A stretch of DNA of 42,944 nt from Gammaproteobacteria bacterium. GTDB lineage: Bacteria > Pseudomonadota > Gammaproteobacteria > Xanthomonadales > Marinicellaceae. Where the stretch lies: contig JAUIGR010000021.1 in the NCBI GenBank assembly GCA_030430025.1, positions 1-42,944 on the forward strand, read 5' to 3'. Shown piece after piece: positions 1 through 11,247 of the stretch. Under the pieces are notes generated by a model. The model was not told the origin of the DNA. It made no database searches and saw only the letters and a program-made list of their open reading frames with translations. The number at the start of each line of letters is the position of its first letter. Position 1 is the stretch's first letter. The translations under genes were made by a program, and so were the position numbers.

Positions 1-127
1 ATTTTGTTGATGATTTCGACCAGAAAGTAACAATAATTTTAACATCGCCGGTCGAAATATAACAGGTATAACAACAACATTGTATTTAATATCAATCTCT
101 TATTTGTTTTTCAGGACTGACTAATTA
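1..127 (-). repeat. Terminal repeat, left copy (related to the dispersed family)
   Basis: This stretch is the exact reverse complement of 42818-42944. The identity stops at base 127, which is also the outer edge of a TAATTA-ended element terminus (TAATTAGTCAGTCCTGAAAA when read on the minus strand). The same terminus is found on the internal repeats near 31 kb, 38.7 kb and 41.8 kb, and an inner motif TTTCTGGTCGAAA is also shared. The rest of the sequence differs, so this looks like a related subfamily. Only the outer part of the element is present, because the window begins inside it. Confidence 0.9.
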
Positions 128-197
128 TCTGACTTTAGTCATATTAAATATATGATCAGTAAATTAGAACTTGAATCTCAGTCAATTGTTTGAAGGA

Positions 198-595
198 CAT
201 CATATACATTCATTGCACATTCTGACCGATAGAGTCATTGAGTATTGCGGCAAAATGGAAACACAGAATTACCAGCTGTTCCTGGCCATCAATGACATTG
301 ATATCACACCAAAACCAAAGTGAAATCGCCACAAACCAATGATATTCGTGAGCTATCCCATAAAATTGTTTTGAACAAATTCAATCAAGTTGCCCCCGGA
401 AAAAGATTTACAAAGCTATTGATTAAGTTACAAATCGATCTGAACAATTGGATTGATTACTAAAACAATTAACCAGCTCATCAGGATGAGATATGTTGTG
501 GCAGAACTCCAACGGAGACTTTCATCGACGGGTTAACCATGTTGAAAGGGAAAATGGGGGCATAAACCCTTGCTGACAGAGTCTTAATCTAAACC
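198..595 (+). pseudogene. Decayed IS481-type transposase, C-terminal part
   Basis: Translation in two frames gives a clear C-terminal half of an IS481-type DDE integrase. From about 219 the frame reads ILTDR..EYCGKMETQNYQL followed by FLAINDID. After a frameshift near 310-322 it continues as KSPQTNDIRE..HKIVLNKFNQV. Beyond a TAA near 463 it resumes as HQDEICCGRTPTETFIDG. The acidic catalytic residues in LTDR and in NDIRE remain. In-frame stops, the frameshift and the missing N-terminal half show it is dead. It begins about 70 bases inside the end of the terminal repeat, so deletion or insertion of that repeat may have removed the 5' half. Family assignment is from memory of conserved IS481 motifs. 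Confidence 0.8.
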
Positions 596-630
596 AAGTG
601 ATCTGTCGGATCAATTCCGGCTACTACACT

Positions 631-2052
631 TTATTCATCAATAAATTTGCTGTTAATTTTTTGCTGTAATTCCTCTACAGCTTTGGAATCTCCTATTGCT
701 TCAAGCACTTCTAACAGATGATCATACAATAAACGATCATTAGGATCATTTTTCGTAGCACTCATTAGATAAGTTCGGGCTTTCTCCAAATTACCAAGTC
801 GATAGTGCACCCAACCCAAAGAGTCTAAAATAGGCATACTATCAGGACTTAGTGCGTTGGCTTTTTCAATATACTCTAACGCTTGAGTTAACTTAATATT
901 ACGGTCTGCCCAAGAGTAACCCAAAGCATTAAGAGCATCATAATGTGTTTTATCATGGCTGATAATATAGGTTAAATCTTTTTCCATCTCTACCAAGCTA
1001 TCATCCATTTCAAATAACATAGCCCTGCTATAACGTAAATCACTGTGTTCTGGAAATAGCTGTAACGCTTGATTTAAAGTTCTCATTGCCACATGCGTTT
1101 CATCCAATTCTCTATGAGCCTGTGCCTCTAACAGATAAGCCATAGCAGCCTGTTCTGCTGAGCCATTTTGGGCCTGACGATATAATGCGATTGCCCGATC
1201 ATAATGTTCAAGTGACATCTGAACATTTCCCATAATGAGCTGAGCCTGGCTGATTTTATCTCCTGATTTAATTTCAGACAATAACATCATGCTGTACTCA
1301 GGGTCTTGAAGCCAATAGGCTAACTCCCCTATTTCAAGTCTTTTCTGATCATCTAAATCACTTGTCTCAGATAAGATGCTTTTTAATTGAGTATACTGAT
1401 TTTGCGCCTCTGATTCCTGCTCCTGTCTTAACGCCAGAATGATACTTTTATAAAGCAAATCGGGATTATTGATATGCCGCTCTAGTAATTGTTGTGCCTC
1501 TTCTGGCCGTTCCAGATAATTAAGTAAGGTGGCATATTGAGAAATATATTCTTCTTTTTCACTATTTTTTACTAATAACCACTGATAATCTAATTCTGCA
1601 AGGGCATGCTTTTTAAGCATTAGCAACAACCTCGCACGCCAGAAAACATAATTTTCTTCTTTTTTAATATCAATAGCTTGGTTAACAATATCTAAAGCTT
1701 TTTCTAATTTTTTGAAATGGGTATAAACTTTACTAAAGCCAAACAGTTGTTGATCAGATTTCTTGATGCTTTTGATGCCAAGGGCGTCATCTGCAAGAGG
1801 CATAGCTAAATCTGATGGCATCGATACCAATGCCATTCTAATGTACTCCCAACGATTAAACTCATCGCCAGCAATGGTCATCATTTCTTTGATACTCATT
1901 TCTGCTGATCCAAAGTTTTTTTGTTTTAATTGCTCGATTGTTTGACTCTGTAGATCTAACCATGCTGTGGTTGACTGCGGTTTTAGGGCCTGTTGTGTTT
2001 GGCAAGCAGTCAATATCAAAAGTGAAAGAATAGGCAAAGCGAACTTTATCAT
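631..2052 (-). CDS. TPR-repeat lipoprotein
   Basis: A 473-residue protein with a lipoprotein signal: a hydrophobic start and the lipobox LTAC with Cys17, so it is probably anchored in the outer membrane. The rest is helical TPR repeats; the clearest units are in the second half (for example [10 protein letters not shown] and [20 protein letters not shown]). Such proteins usually scaffold complexes; no enzymatic motif is visible. It overlaps the prfA stop by an ATGA junction and is the last gene of the long minus-strand run. From family knowledge, a comparable TPR lipoprotein gene lies beside hemA-prfA in Pseudomonas, which supports a conserved neighbourhood but not a function. I see no strong terminator after its stop. 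Confidence 0.85.
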   Translation of the reverse strand: MIKFALPILSLLILTACQTQQALKPQSTTAWLDLQSQTIEQLKQKNFGSAEMSIKEMMTIAGDEFNRWEYIRMALVSMPSDLAMPLADDALGIKSIKKSDQQLFGFSKVYTHFKKLEKALDIVNQAIDIKKEENYVFWRARLLLMLKKHALAELDYQWLLVKNSEKEEYISQYATLLNYLERPEEAQQLLERHINNPDLLYKSIILALRQEQESEAQNQYTQLKSILSETSDLDDQKRLEIGELAYWLQDPEYSMMLLSEIKSGDKISQAQLIMGNVQMSLEHYDRAIALYRQAQNGSAEQAAMAYLLEAQAHRELDETHVAMRTLNQALQLFPEHSDLRYSRAMLFEMDDSLVEMEKDLTYIISHDKTHYDALNALGYSWADRNIKLTQALEYIEKANALSPDSMPILDSLGWVHYRLGNLEKARTYLMSATKNDPNDRLLYDHLLEVLEAIGDSKAVEELQQKINSKFIDE

Positions 2053-3134
2053 GATGTTTGGCTCAATTTTGTCAGCAACTCGGCTTGTGATGCTTGCATC
2101 AAAGGTTCAATCAGTTGATCTAGATCACCATCAATGATTTCACCAAGTTTATATAATGTCAAGTTAATTCGATGATCAGATATTCGACCTTGAGGATAGT
2201 TATAAGTTCTTATTCTTTGTGAACGATCTCCACTACCAACTTGCAACTTGCGTTCTTCCGACTGTTCTGACTTTATTTTAGCCTGTTCAGCATCTAATAT
2301 ACGGGCAGAAAGTAAAGCCATCGCTTTGGCTTTATTTTTATGCTGTGACCTTTCATCCTGACATTCAACCACTGTGTTGGTGGGTATATGAGTAATTCTT
2401 ACTGCTGAATCAGTGGTGTTAACATGTTGTCCACCTGCTCCAGAAGAACGAAATGTATCGATACGTAAATCTGCCGGGTTAATATCAACTGATTCTATAT
2501 TTTTTACTTCAGCTAACACAGCAACTGTACAAGCTGAAGTATGTAATCTACCTTGAGACTCTGTTTCAGGAACACGTTGTACACGATGCGTTCCCGACTC
2601 AAACTTAAAACGAGAATAAGCACCAGTTCCTTGAATCAATGCAATAATTTCTTTATACCCCCCGTGCTCACCTTCATTTCTACTAATGAGGCTAACATGC
2701 CAACGTTGCCTCTCCGCATAACGAGTATACATTCTGAACAAATCACCAGCAAAAATAGCTGCTTCATCTCCACCTGTTCCAGCCCTGATTTCCAGATAGA
2801 TATTATTATCATCATTAGGGTCAGTAGGTAACAGTAACATTTTTAATTCTTCTTCTAGTCGTTGAATTTGAGATTCTGTTTCGAATAAAGTTTCCTTAGC
2901 CAATTCCTTAAGCTCATTATCCTGTAACATTTCTTGAGCTTCTTGTCTCTCCTGCTGGATTTGCTGATATTGTTGATAATTTTGAACTAATGGTTCTAAT
3001 TGAGCATATTCTTTATTCAAACTACGAAATTGGTCTTGATTAGAAATAACATTAGGATCAGAAAGCAATAAAGTAATTTCTTCATGCCGATCTATTGCCT
3101 GTTCAAGTTTTTGTGCAATTTCTGGAGTCATCAT
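2049..3134 (-). CDS. prfA: Peptide chain release factor 1
   Basis: A 361-residue class I release factor that hydrolyses peptidyl-tRNA at UAA and UAG codons in the ribosomal A site. The peptidyl-transferase motif GGQ lies in [18 protein letters not shown] at about residue 235. The stop-codon-reading region is [18 protein letters not shown], where PxT is the RF1 signature as opposed to the SPF of RF2. Length matches the family (E. coli about 360). The start is one of two consecutive ATG codons overlapping the hemA stop, so translation is probably coupled. The hemA-prfA pairing is the standard gammaproteobacterial arrangement; the usual prmC (hemK) partner is not next to it and is replaced by the TPR lipoprotein gene. 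Confidence 0.97.
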   Translation of the reverse strand: MMTPEIAQKLEQAIDRHEEITLLLSDPNVISNQDQFRSLNKEYAQLEPLVQNYQQYQQIQQERQEAQEMLQDNELKELAKETLFETESQIQRLEEELKMLLLPTDPNDDNNIYLEIRAGTGGDEAAIFAGDLFRMYTRYAERQRWHVSLISRNEGEHGGYKEIIALIQGTGAYSRFKFESGTHRVQRVPETESQGRLHTSACTVAVLAEVKNIESVDINPADLRIDTFRSSGAGGQHVNTTDSAVRITHIPTNTVVECQDERSQHKNKAKAMALLSARILDAEQAKIKSEQSEERKLQVGSGDRSQRIRTYNYPQGRISDHRINLTLYKLGEIIDGDLDQLIEPLMQASQAELLTKLSQTS

Positions 3135-4378
3135 TTATCATCATTCCATTCTAAATCAAATACTTCTGCCATAAATTTAATATATTCATCATTTCCTAAT
3201 TCTATCACTTTTCTGAAAGCTGTAATGCTTTGATGGCTGAGTTTCTGGGTCAATTGATGCACCAAAACATTAATTTTTTCTCTTTGTTGATCATTCAAAT
3301 CTTTAGGAACTTGTCTATTGAGTAAAACGTCTTTATCAGCTTGAAAACGGTTTTGAAGTTGCTTTAATAAACCATGATGACGTTGCCTTTTTTGCCATTG
3401 TGAGAATAGCTCAGCTTCTGCTTTAATAATCCGCATCGCTGCATCAACAGTACTTTGCCTTTTTTGCATATTTTCTGTTATGACCTGTTGTAAATCATCA
3501 ATCGCATATAAAAACACATCATCTAAATCTTTTATGGCACCACCTACATTTCTGGGAACAGAAAGATCAATAATCACCATAGGTCTGTGTTTGCGCCGCC
3601 TAATAGCTTCTTGAATCATTCTTAAATCAATCAAAACAGTAGGGCTGGCTGTTGCTGCAAACACTAAATCAAAATCAGCAATCTGATAAGAAAGTTCAGA
3701 CAGTTGAAAAGATTCTTTATCAAAGACTTGTGCCAATTTTTCCGCCTTACTATATGTCCTATTAGTAATGGCAATATAATTTGCCCCATGATTAACCAAA
3801 TAGCGTAGAATAAGTTCAGATGTTTTACCAGCACCAATGATCAAAACTTTCTGATCACATAATTGACCAAATATCTGACGACTCAATTGAACAGCACAAT
3901 GTGCAACTGATACAGGATTTTTACCAATCTCTGTATCTGAACGCACTGCTTTGGCTGTTTTGAATGCCATCTGGAACAGTTGACTGAGCTCACTATTAAA
4001 AACAACTTCTAAACTGGCCTCATAAGCCCTCTTTACTTGACCTTGTATTTGTGTCTCGCCAAGCACTAAAGAGTCGATACCTGCTGTGACTGAAAATAAA
4101 TGTGCAGCACAATCAACATTCAAACTATGATAAAAATATTGACGCTCTGTATCAAAATCAAGTACTTCATTAACGGTATCTTCCCAATTATCTTGATCTT
4201 CCAAGGCTAAATAAAATTCTGTTCGATTACAGGTACTAATGATACATGCAGCATTGATATTCGGGTGTTGGCAAAATAACTCAATATGACTCGAATAATC
4301 TTTTTCAGCTATTGTAAAACGCTCACGAATCGCCGTGCTTGCAGTTTTATGATTAATACCGATAACACAAATAGACAT
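3131..4378 (-). CDS. hemA: Glutamyl-tRNA reductase
   Basis: The first committed enzyme of the C5 tetrapyrrole pathway; it reduces glutamyl-tRNA(Glu) to glutamate-1-semialdehyde using NADPH. It has 415 residues, close to the family length. The N-terminal catalytic domain carries the nucleophile Cys50 in [11 protein letters not shown], and GINHKTAS is at the start. The NADPH domain has [17 protein letters not shown] followed by [12 protein letters not shown]. The C-terminal part is the helical dimerisation domain. It lies 30 bases behind purK and overlaps prfA by an ATGA junction. It therefore appears to be expressed together with complex I, whose partners need haem, though this link is only positional. 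Confidence 0.97.
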   Translation of the reverse strand: MSICVIGINHKTASTAIRERFTIAEKDYSSHIELFCQHPNINAACIISTCNRTEFYLALEDQDNWEDTVNEVLDFDTERQYFYHSLNVDCAAHLFSVTAGIDSLVLGETQIQGQVKRAYEASLEVVFNSELSQLFQMAFKTAKAVRSDTEIGKNPVSVAHCAVQLSRQIFGQLCDQKVLIIGAGKTSELILRYLVNHGANYIAITNRTYSKAEKLAQVFDKESFQLSELSYQIADFDLVFAATASPTVLIDLRMIQEAIRRRKHRPMVIIDLSVPRNVGGAIKDLDDVFLYAIDDLQQVITENMQKRQSTVDAAMRIIKAEAELFSQWQKRQRHHGLLKQLQNRFQADKDVLLNRQVPKDLNDQQREKINVLVHQLTQKLSHQSITAFRKVIELGNDEYIKFMAEVFDLEWNDDK

Positions 4379-4408
4379 GTGTTTTATTCAGACCCCTACT
4401 TTTTAAAG

Positions 4409-5512
4409 CTACAATTGTACGCCAAGCTTCCTGACCAGATTGACAATGCGATCATGTAATTTCTGTGGGTCAGATGCTAAAATGGTCGAATGTCCAATTT
4501 TACGTCCTTCTTTGGGCTCTTTTCCGTATATATGCCAGTACAAATGTTCTTCGCTGATTGACAGTACATTATCAGGAAATGCACCAATCCAATTCAACAT
4601 AGCTGCCATACCACCATTCATTGCCGTAGAACCCAAAGGTAGTCCAAGACCAGCACGCAAGTGATTCTCAAATTGGGATGTATGTGCGCCTTCAATACTC
4701 CAATGACCTGAATTATGAACCCTTGGAGCCATTTCATTGACCATAACTCTGCTATCAGTTTGAAAAAATTCCACAACGAGTACACCAACATAATTCAAAA
4801 CATGCGAAAGAGTGACGGCATGTGCTTCTGTTTCTTTGTCTAAAGGACCTTGTTTAGCAGGAACAATAGTCGTTGTTAAAATACCATTTTTATGCTTATT
4901 TTCACATAATGGCCAAGTTTTAACTTCACCTTGAGCATTACGCACAACTACTACAGAAACTTCTCGATCAAAGTTAACTTTTTGCTCCAGAATCAAGGGT
5001 GAATGAAATATTTCATCCGGTATCTGATTAATCGACTCGGCTTTATTTATTTGATATTGACCCTTACCATCGTACCCCATCCTTCTTGTTTTTAATATAC
5101 CTTCGTAGCCAAATTTCTTAGCAGCGAACATCAACTCTGAACGGCTGTTGACCAATTCGAAAGCCGTGGTTGGTATCCCATGTTTTGAACAAAATGATTT
5201 TTCTAAATACCGGTCTTGGGCTACTTCTAATATATCAGGTTCAGGAAAAACGGGTTTTCGTTTTTTGATATAGCGCAAAGACGCTACAGGCACATTTTCA
5301 AAATCCAGCGTAACCACATCAACTCGCTTACAAAATTCTTCCAATGCCAGTTCATTATGATAATCAGCAACCATCAATTCACCAACTTGACCAGCACATG
5401 CCGAAGCTGAGGGATCAAAAAAAACAAACTCTAACCCTAAGGGATATCCAGCTAAAGCCATCATTCTGGCTAATTGTCCACCACCCAAAATACCTATACA
5501 TACGTTTTTCAT
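4409..5512 (-). CDS. purK: N5-carboxyaminoimidazole ribonucleotide synthase
   Basis: An ATP-grasp enzyme of de novo purine synthesis. It converts AIR, bicarbonate and ATP to N5-CAIR, the substrate of PurE. The 367-residue length is normal. The N-terminal domain opens with [20 protein letters not shown]. The ATP-grasp core shows [13 protein letters not shown] and, later, [17 protein letters not shown] with the metal-binding and substrate-binding residues of the family. The ATG overlaps the purE stop (ATGA), the usual purEK coupling. No PurR-type operator is obvious nearby, and the pair lies inside the nuo-hemA run rather than in a separate operon. Confidence 0.97.
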   Translation of the reverse strand: MKNVCIGILGGGQLARMMALAGYPLGLEFVFFDPSASACAGQVGELMVADYHNELALEEFCKRVDVVTLDFENVPVASLRYIKKRKPVFPEPDILEVAQDRYLEKSFCSKHGIPTTAFELVNSRSELMFAAKKFGYEGILKTRRMGYDGKGQYQINKAESINQIPDEIFHSPLILEQKVNFDREVSVVVVRNAQGEVKTWPLCENKHKNGILTTTIVPAKQGPLDKETEAHAVTLSHVLNYVGVLVVEFFQTDSRVMVNEMAPRVHNSGHWSIEGAHTSQFENHLRAGLGLPLGSTAMNGGMAAMLNWIGAFPDNVLSISEEHLYWHIYGKEPKEGRKIGHSTILASDPQKLHDRIVNLVRKLGVQL

Positions 5513-6006
5513 GTAGAAGGATTAGAACTGTTTATGATATTTTGTGTTTGGCTTATTCGATAGGCATCTAAATTTGACGCAATCATTTCATCATGATTAG
5601 CCAAAATGGCTGCAGCAGAGAGTGCAGCATTCTTTGCGCCAGCCTCGCCAATGCTCATTGTTAACACCGGTATACCAGCTGGCATTTGTACAATTGAAAG
5701 CAATGAATCTATGCCATTCAGTATCCGTGATTGAACAGGCACACCGATCACAGGTAAGGCTGTTTTTGAAGCAATCATTCCAGGTAAATGTGCAGCACCA
5801 CCTGCGGCAGCTATGATAACTTCAATGCCTCTTGGTTTCGCGCCTTCAGCATAAGAGAACATTAAATCTGGTGTGCGATGTGCCGATATCACTCGTTTTT
5901 CAAAAGGTATCGCTAATTGTTCTAATAGATCAGCACAACACCTCATGGTCGTCCAATCAGACTTAGACCCCATGATTAACCCAACTTTAATACATTCACT
6001 ATTCAT
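5509..6006 (-). CDS. purE: N5-CAIR mutase (class I PurE)
   Basis: A cytoplasmic 165-residue mutase that moves the carboxylate of N5-CAIR to give CAIR in purine synthesis. Family signatures are IMGSKSDW at the N terminus, the catalytic-histidine motif SAHRTPDLM, and [13 protein letters not shown] followed by PVIGVPVQS. The presence of purK immediately downstream with an overlapping start fits the class I (bacterial N5-CAIR) type. It starts 12 bases after the nuoN stop, which suggests read-through from the complex I operon. The C-terminal tail after about residue 150 is variable. Confidence 0.97.
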   Translation of the reverse strand: MNSECIKVGLIMGSKSDWTTMRCCADLLEQLAIPFEKRVISAHRTPDLMFSYAEGAKPRGIEVIIAAAGGAAHLPGMIASKTALPVIGVPVQSRILNGIDSLLSIVQMPAGIPVLTMSIGEAGAKNAALSAAAILANHDEMIASNLDAYRISQTQNIINSSNPST

Positions 6007-6018
6007 TTGATGAGTCTA

Positions 6019-7464
6019 TCAAATTGCTTTAGTAACTTGAATACAATAATTAAACAATGCAGGTAAAATGAATAATAAGCCTAGCTGTGCCAAAGCATTA
6101 ATACTCAATATAGTTTGGACATCAACATTGGCATCAATGTCTTGATCTGTTTCTGATTCATCAAAATACATCACTTTGATGATACGCAGATAATAAAAAG
6201 CACCGATAACTGCGAAAATAACAGCGATCACTGCAAGCCAAACATAACCTTGATCAACCACTGCTTTCAACACATATAATTTAGAAAAGAATCCAATTAA
6301 AGGAGGAAATCCTGCCATAGAAGCTACCAGCAACAACATCATAAACGCATGCCAACCATTACGTTGATTCAGACCTTTGAAATCGCTGATTTTATCTGTT
6401 TCATAACCTCTGTGAGATAGCAGCACAATCATACCGAACCCACCCACTGACATGACTGTATATACAATCACATAAAACATTGATGCTGCATAACCTTCTT
6501 GACCACCAACCAAGCCCAGTAACATGAAACCAATGTGGGAAATAGTTGAATAAGCAAATAGTCTTTTCAAATTGGTTTGCTGTAAAGCAAAAAGGTTTCC
6601 AATAATAATAGAAACTATAGCCAGTGTTGCAAGCATTGATTGCCAATGGATCATCAACACATCCATACCTTGCCCTAAAATACGGACAGCTAAAGCAAAA
6701 GCGGCGATTTTAGGCGCAGAAGCAATAAATAAAGCAGACGCTGTTGGTGCCCCCTCATACACATCAGGTACCCACATATGAAAAGGTGCTGCACCAAGTT
6801 TGAAAGCAATACCAACAATAATAAATATTAAACCCAATGTGAGGAATAGATCATTATCTTGACTAGCTATCGTTTGAGAAATTTCATTTAACTGTAAAGA
6901 ACCAACCGTACCATATACTAATGACATACCATACAACAACATCCCAGATGCTAACGCACCTAGAATAAAATATTTCATCGCTGCTTCATTACTTTTAGCA
7001 TCATTCCGATGATAAGCAACCAAAGCATATGAAGTCAGTGCAAGTAATTCAAGACCAAGATATAAAGCAATAAAGTTATATCCTGAAATCATAATCATGA
7101 TGCCTAAAGTACCAAATAAAAGCAGTGAAAAATACTCACCTTTTAGAGTATTATGCCGTCTGAGGTATTGTTTAGAGTAAAAAAACACAGGAATCATCAG
7201 CAAATAAACCGTCAATTTAAGTACATCACCAAAACCATCTCTAATGAACGTTTCATTAAATAATAGCTGACTGGTAAGTTGCGCACCCCCAGCATGATCT
7301 TTGACTGTTAGCACTGCTGAAAAAATAACAGTCAATACTGATAAAAACATCAAAAATCCACCTTTTGACTGTTCAACAAACAAACCAGTAATCAAGACAA
7401 CACAGGCCATTGTCAACATTAAAATTTCGGGAAAAACCGGAATCAATTCGGACCAAGAAAACAT
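6019..7464 (-). CDS. nuoN: NADH-quinone oxidoreductase subunit N
   Basis: One of three antiporter-like proton-pumping subunits in the membrane arm of complex I. It has 481 residues with about 14 hydrophobic helices. The conserved channel region reads AAPFHMWVPDVYEGAPTASA, followed by helices containing SAPKIAAFAL with a buried lysine. The sequence SHIGFMLLGLVGG is also typical. It is the last of the nuo genes and follows nuoM after one base. E. coli NuoN is about 485 residues, so the gene is complete. Confidence 0.97.
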   Translation of the reverse strand: MFSWSELIPVFPEILMLTMACVVLITGLFVEQSKGGFLMFLSVLTVIFSAVLTVKDHAGGAQLTSQLLFNETFIRDGFGDVLKLTVYLLMIPVFFYSKQYLRRHNTLKGEYFSLLLFGTLGIMIMISGYNFIALYLGLELLALTSYALVAYHRNDAKSNEAAMKYFILGALASGMLLYGMSLVYGTVGSLQLNEISQTIASQDNDLFLTLGLIFIIVGIAFKLGAAPFHMWVPDVYEGAPTASALFIASAPKIAAFALAVRILGQGMDVLMIHWQSMLATLAIVSIIIGNLFALQQTNLKRLFAYSTISHIGFMLLGLVGGQEGYAASMFYVIVYTVMSVGGFGMIVLLSHRGYETDKISDFKGLNQRNGWHAFMMLLLVASMAGFPPLIGFFSKLYVLKAVVDQGYVWLAVIAVIFAVIGAFYYLRIIKVMYFDESETDQDIDANVDVQTILSINALAQLGLLFILPALFNYCIQVTKAI

Positions 7465-7465
7465 C

Positions 7466-8971
7466 TCATATCACCTTACTTACTGAAATATGTTCGATTA
7501 TTTGTTGTACTGAAGCCCGCATGACTTCAATCAATGGTTCAGGCCATACGCCAACCAATAACACCATCAAAGCTAACACAGCCAAAATAAAAAACTCGCG
7601 ACTGGTTACATCTGTCAAATTAGCAACCGCATCATTGCTAATACTACCAAAAACCACACGCTTAACCATCCATAATGAATAAGCTGCACCAACTATCAAA
7701 GTAATAGCAGCAAGGAAAGCAACCCAAAAACTAGCCTGGAAACTAGCCAAAATCACCATAAATTCACCAACAAATCCAGAAGTGCCTGGCAAACCAGAGT
7801 TAGACATGGCAAAGAAGACAAAAAATGCACCAAACCAAGGCATGGTATTAATGACTCCGCCATAATCTCTGATCATTCGTGAATGTAGCCTATCATATAG
7901 CACACCTACACAAAGAAACATAGCAGCAGATATAAAACCATGAGAAATCATCTGTACCATAGCACCTTCAGTAGCCATTTGGCCATTCCCGCCTGATTGG
8001 ATCAACCAAAACACCAGAAATAGCCCTAATGTCACAAATCCCATGTGAGAAATAGATGAATAAGCAATCAACTTCTTCATGTCCTTTTGAACCATTGCTA
8101 CCAAACCTATATATACTACAGCGATTAGCGACAATGTCACTAATAACCATGTAAATTCACCGCTGGCATCTGGAGTAATCGGCAATGAAAAACGCAAAAA
8201 CCCATAACCACCTATTTTTAACATAATGGCAGCCAGTACTACAGATCCACCTGTTGGTGCTTCTACGTGAGCATCTGGTAACCATGTGTGCACCGGAAAC
8301 ATGGGTATTTTGACGGCAAAAGCGGCTAGGAAAGCGAAAAACAACCAAGTTTGCTCTGTTATGTTCAAAGGCAAGTTAGCCAATTCGGTCAAATTCCAAC
8401 TATCCGCCTTCATATACAGATAAATCAAACCAATGAGCATGAATACCGAACCCAAAAAGGTATATAAGAAGAATTTAATTGTTGCGTAAACTCGATTAGG
8501 CCCTCCCCAAATACCTATAATAACGAACATGGGAATCAACATTGCTTCAAAGAATATATAGAACATCATGGCATCCTGAGCAGTGAACACACCAATCATC
8601 ATGCCCTCAAGAATAAGAAAAGCTGCCATATACTGATGGATATTCTTTTGAATGACCTGCCAACCTGCCAAAACAATCAATACTGTAATGAATGTGGTCA
8701 AAATTACCAAAGGCAGCGCAATGCCATCAACTCCTAAGTGATAATAAATATTAAGTGCATCAACCCATAATGTATTTTCAACAAACTGCAATGCCGCGGT
8801 CCCTCTCTCAAAGTGAGTCCATAGTGGAATACTTAATCCAAATGTTAAAGTTGAGAGCAATAAAGCACTTATTTTTACTAGTTGAGATCGGCCCTGACCG
8901 AATGGCAATAATAATAAGCCACCTATCATCGGCAGCCAAATTAAGATACTTAATAAAGTTCCTTCAAACAT
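7466..8971 (-). CDS. nuoM: NADH-quinone oxidoreductase subunit M
   Basis: Antiporter-like membrane subunit of complex I, 501 residues (E. coli about 509). The channel signature is FPVHTWLPDAHVEAPTGGSV followed by LAAIMLKIGGYGFLRF. The early helix FYIFFEAMLIPMFVIIG carries the conserved glutamate of the lateral proton path. SSISHMGFVTLGLF is another antiporter motif. It starts 12 bases after nuoL, within the same transcript. Confidence 0.97.
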   Translation of the reverse strand: MFEGTLLSILIWLPMIGGLLLLPFGQGRSQLVKISALLLSTLTFGLSIPLWTHFERGTAALQFVENTLWVDALNIYYHLGVDGIALPLVILTTFITVLIVLAGWQVIQKNIHQYMAAFLILEGMMIGVFTAQDAMMFYIFFEAMLIPMFVIIGIWGGPNRVYATIKFFLYTFLGSVFMLIGLIYLYMKADSWNLTELANLPLNITEQTWLFFAFLAAFAVKIPMFPVHTWLPDAHVEAPTGGSVVLAAIMLKIGGYGFLRFSLPITPDASGEFTWLLVTLSLIAVVYIGLVAMVQKDMKKLIAYSSISHMGFVTLGLFLVFWLIQSGGNGQMATEGAMVQMISHGFISAAMFLCVGVLYDRLHSRMIRDYGGVINTMPWFGAFFVFFAMSNSGLPGTSGFVGEFMVILASFQASFWVAFLAAITLIVGAAYSLWMVKRVVFGSISNDAVANLTDVTSREFFILAVLALMVLLVGVWPEPLIEVMRASVQQIIEHISVSKVI

Positions 8972-8983
8972 ATTTACTGCCCT

Positions 8984-10942
8984 TTAAAAGATGTATAAAC
9001 CAATGAATACAATCACACTGACCACCATCACCAAAGCATAGTGATAAACATAACCAGATTGGAGCGAACGGAACATCCGTGATACAAAATTCACTAACTT
9101 TGCAGAACCATTTACAATCAATCCATCAATCAATTTAGAATCTGACCACTTCCAAAGCCACTGACCTAATCTAACGCTACCTCCAGCAATAAATTTTTGG
9201 TTGAATGCATCGAAACCATATTTGTTTTCTAAAACATGAACCACTGGTTTGAGCTGTTTTTTAACTTTCGATGCCAACTCAATATTTTTAAGATAAATAT
9301 ATGTAGCTACAACAAATCCGGCAAAAGCCAACCAAAAAGCGGGCGTCATTAAACCATGAAGCGCAAAGGCAGCAGGCCCCTTAAACTCATACAAACCAAT
9401 TTCTTTGATCACATCATTATTCGGGTTGACATAAATGGCTTCTGCTAAGAAATCACCGAATAACATGGGTTCAATAGCAATCCAACCAATAATAACTGAA
9501 GGGATAGCTAACAAAATCAGCGGCAAGGTAACAACCCATGGAGATTCATGCAAATGTTCTTTAGTATGAATGTCCATACGCTCTTTCCCATGGAATGTCA
9601 GATACAAAAGCCGATAACTATACAAAGCAGTCACAAACACACCTAACAACACAGCAACATACGCAACACCGGAGCCCCATCGACTCGACATATGAGCCGC
9701 CTCAATAATGATATCTTTCGAGAAAAAGCCTGAAAACCCTGGAAAACCAGTCAGCGCCAAAGTGCCAATCCAAGCGGTAATGAATGTAATGGGCATATAT
9801 TTACGCAAACCACCCATTTCTCTCATATCCTGCTTATGGTGCATGGCAATAATTACTGAACCTGCCCCTAAAAATAACAAGGCCTTGAAAAAAGCGTGTG
9901 TCATCAAGTGAAAAATCGCCGCTGAATAAGCTGAAACACCCAAAGCCACAGTCATATAACCCAACTGAGATAGTGTAGAATAGGCAATCACACGTTTGAT
10001 ATCATTTTGTACAATACCTATCAATCCCATAAAAAAGGCTGTGAAAGCACCTATCAACATCACAAAGCTCAAAGCGGTATCTGACATCTCAAATAATGGT
10101 GACATACGCGACACCATAAAAATACCGGCCGTAACCATGGTTGCTGCGTGGATTAATGCTGATATTGGCGTTGGGCCTTCCATTGAATCAGGTAACCACA
10201 CATGTAAAGGTGCTTGTGCTGACTTACCCATGGCACCAATGAATAAACAAATACAAATAAATGTCATTACTGACCATTCAGCATCACCAAAAATGCTGAT
10301 GGTTTGATCGGCAGCTAAAGGCAGAGCATTGAACACTTCAACATAGTCTAAAGTACCAAAGGTCATCAGGATCGCACCAATTCCAAGCAAAAACCCAAAA
10401 TCACCTACTCTATTGACTAAAAACGCTTTCATATTGGCAAAAATAGCGGTTTCTTTCTTATACCAAAAGCCAATAAGTAAGTAAGAAACTAACCCAACAG
10501 CTTCCCAACCAAAAAATAGCTGCATGAAATTGTTGGACATTACTAACATCAGCATTGCAAAAGTAAACAGAGAAATGTAACTGAAAAATCGCTGATAACC
10601 TAAATCATCTTTCATATAGCCAATGGTATAAATATGAACCATCAAAGAAACAAAAGTAACGACTGTCATCATGGTTGCTGTCAGTGAATCTACCATGAAC
10701 CCAACATGTAACGATAAATCTCCTGTCATCATCCATGTATAAATATTTTCATTGAATGCAGATACCTCACCATTAACAAATAACAGCAATGTTTTAATTG
10801 ATAAGATACAAGAAATTGTTACAGCTAAGATCGTTAATGTGTGGGCGCCTATGCGACCAATTTTTCGACCAAACAGACCTGCGACTGCTGCTGCCATCAA
10901 AGGAGCAAATGCAATCACCATCAAATTTGTTTTCATGTCCAT
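8984..10942 (-). CDS. nuoL: NADH-quinone oxidoreductase subunit L
   Basis: The largest, distal antiporter-like subunit of complex I, 652 residues (E. coli 613). The core has LFFGWEAVGLVSYLLIGFWY with the conserved glutamate, then PLHVWLPDSMEGPTPISALI and HAATMVTAGIFMVSR. The C-terminal part continues into the long lateral helix and a final transmembrane helix, which explains the extra length compared with NuoM and NuoN. It begins two bases after the nuoK stop. An upstream in-frame GTG is not needed; the ATG used here reads MDMKTNL. Confidence 0.97.
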   Translation of the reverse strand: MDMKTNLMVIAFAPLMAAAVAGLFGRKIGRIGAHTLTILAVTISCILSIKTLLLFVNGEVSAFNENIYTWMMTGDLSLHVGFMVDSLTATMMTVVTFVSLMVHIYTIGYMKDDLGYQRFFSYISLFTFAMLMLVMSNNFMQLFFGWEAVGLVSYLLIGFWYKKETAIFANMKAFLVNRVGDFGFLLGIGAILMTFGTLDYVEVFNALPLAADQTISIFGDAEWSVMTFICICLFIGAMGKSAQAPLHVWLPDSMEGPTPISALIHAATMVTAGIFMVSRMSPLFEMSDTALSFVMLIGAFTAFFMGLIGIVQNDIKRVIAYSTLSQLGYMTVALGVSAYSAAIFHLMTHAFFKALLFLGAGSVIIAMHHKQDMREMGGLRKYMPITFITAWIGTLALTGFPGFSGFFSKDIIIEAAHMSSRWGSGVAYVAVLLGVFVTALYSYRLLYLTFHGKERMDIHTKEHLHESPWVVTLPLILLAIPSVIIGWIAIEPMLFGDFLAEAIYVNPNNDVIKEIGLYEFKGPAAFALHGLMTPAFWLAFAGFVVATYIYLKNIELASKVKKQLKPVVHVLENKYGFDAFNQKFIAGGSVRLGQWLWKWSDSKLIDGLIVNGSAKLVNFVSRMFRSLQSGYVYHYALVMVVSVIVFIGLYIF

Positions 10943-10944
10943 GA

Positions 10945-11247
10945 TTAGCCTTCCAGATCGTTGATTTCTTGAAGCTCAAGTGTTTTCTTATTACGGAATA
11001 ACACCACCAAAATAGCCAAACCAATCGCAGCCTCCGCCGCTGCTACGGTAAGAATAAAGAATACAAATACCTGCCCTTCAACATTCCCTAAAAACTTTGA
11101 AAACGCAATCAAATTGGTATTAACAGCCAACAACATTAATTCAAGGGACATCAAAACCACCAAAACATTTCGGCGATTAACAAATATACCAGCCATGCTA
11201 ATAACAAACAATACAGCAGAAACAATCAGATAATGTTGTAAAGTCAT
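10945..11247 (-). CDS. nuoK: NADH-quinone oxidoreductase subunit K
   Basis: A small membrane subunit of complex I, 100 residues with three helices. It corresponds to mitochondrial ND4[19 protein letters not shown] and [17 protein letters not shown] contain the two conserved membrane glutamates of the proton path. It overlaps nuoJ by an ATGA junction. Confidence 0.97.
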   Translation of the reverse strand: MTLQHYLIVSAVLFVISMAGIFVNRRNVLVVLMSLELMLLAVNTNLIAFSKFLGNVEGQVFVFFILTVAAAEAAIGLAILVVLFRNKKTLELQEINDLEG

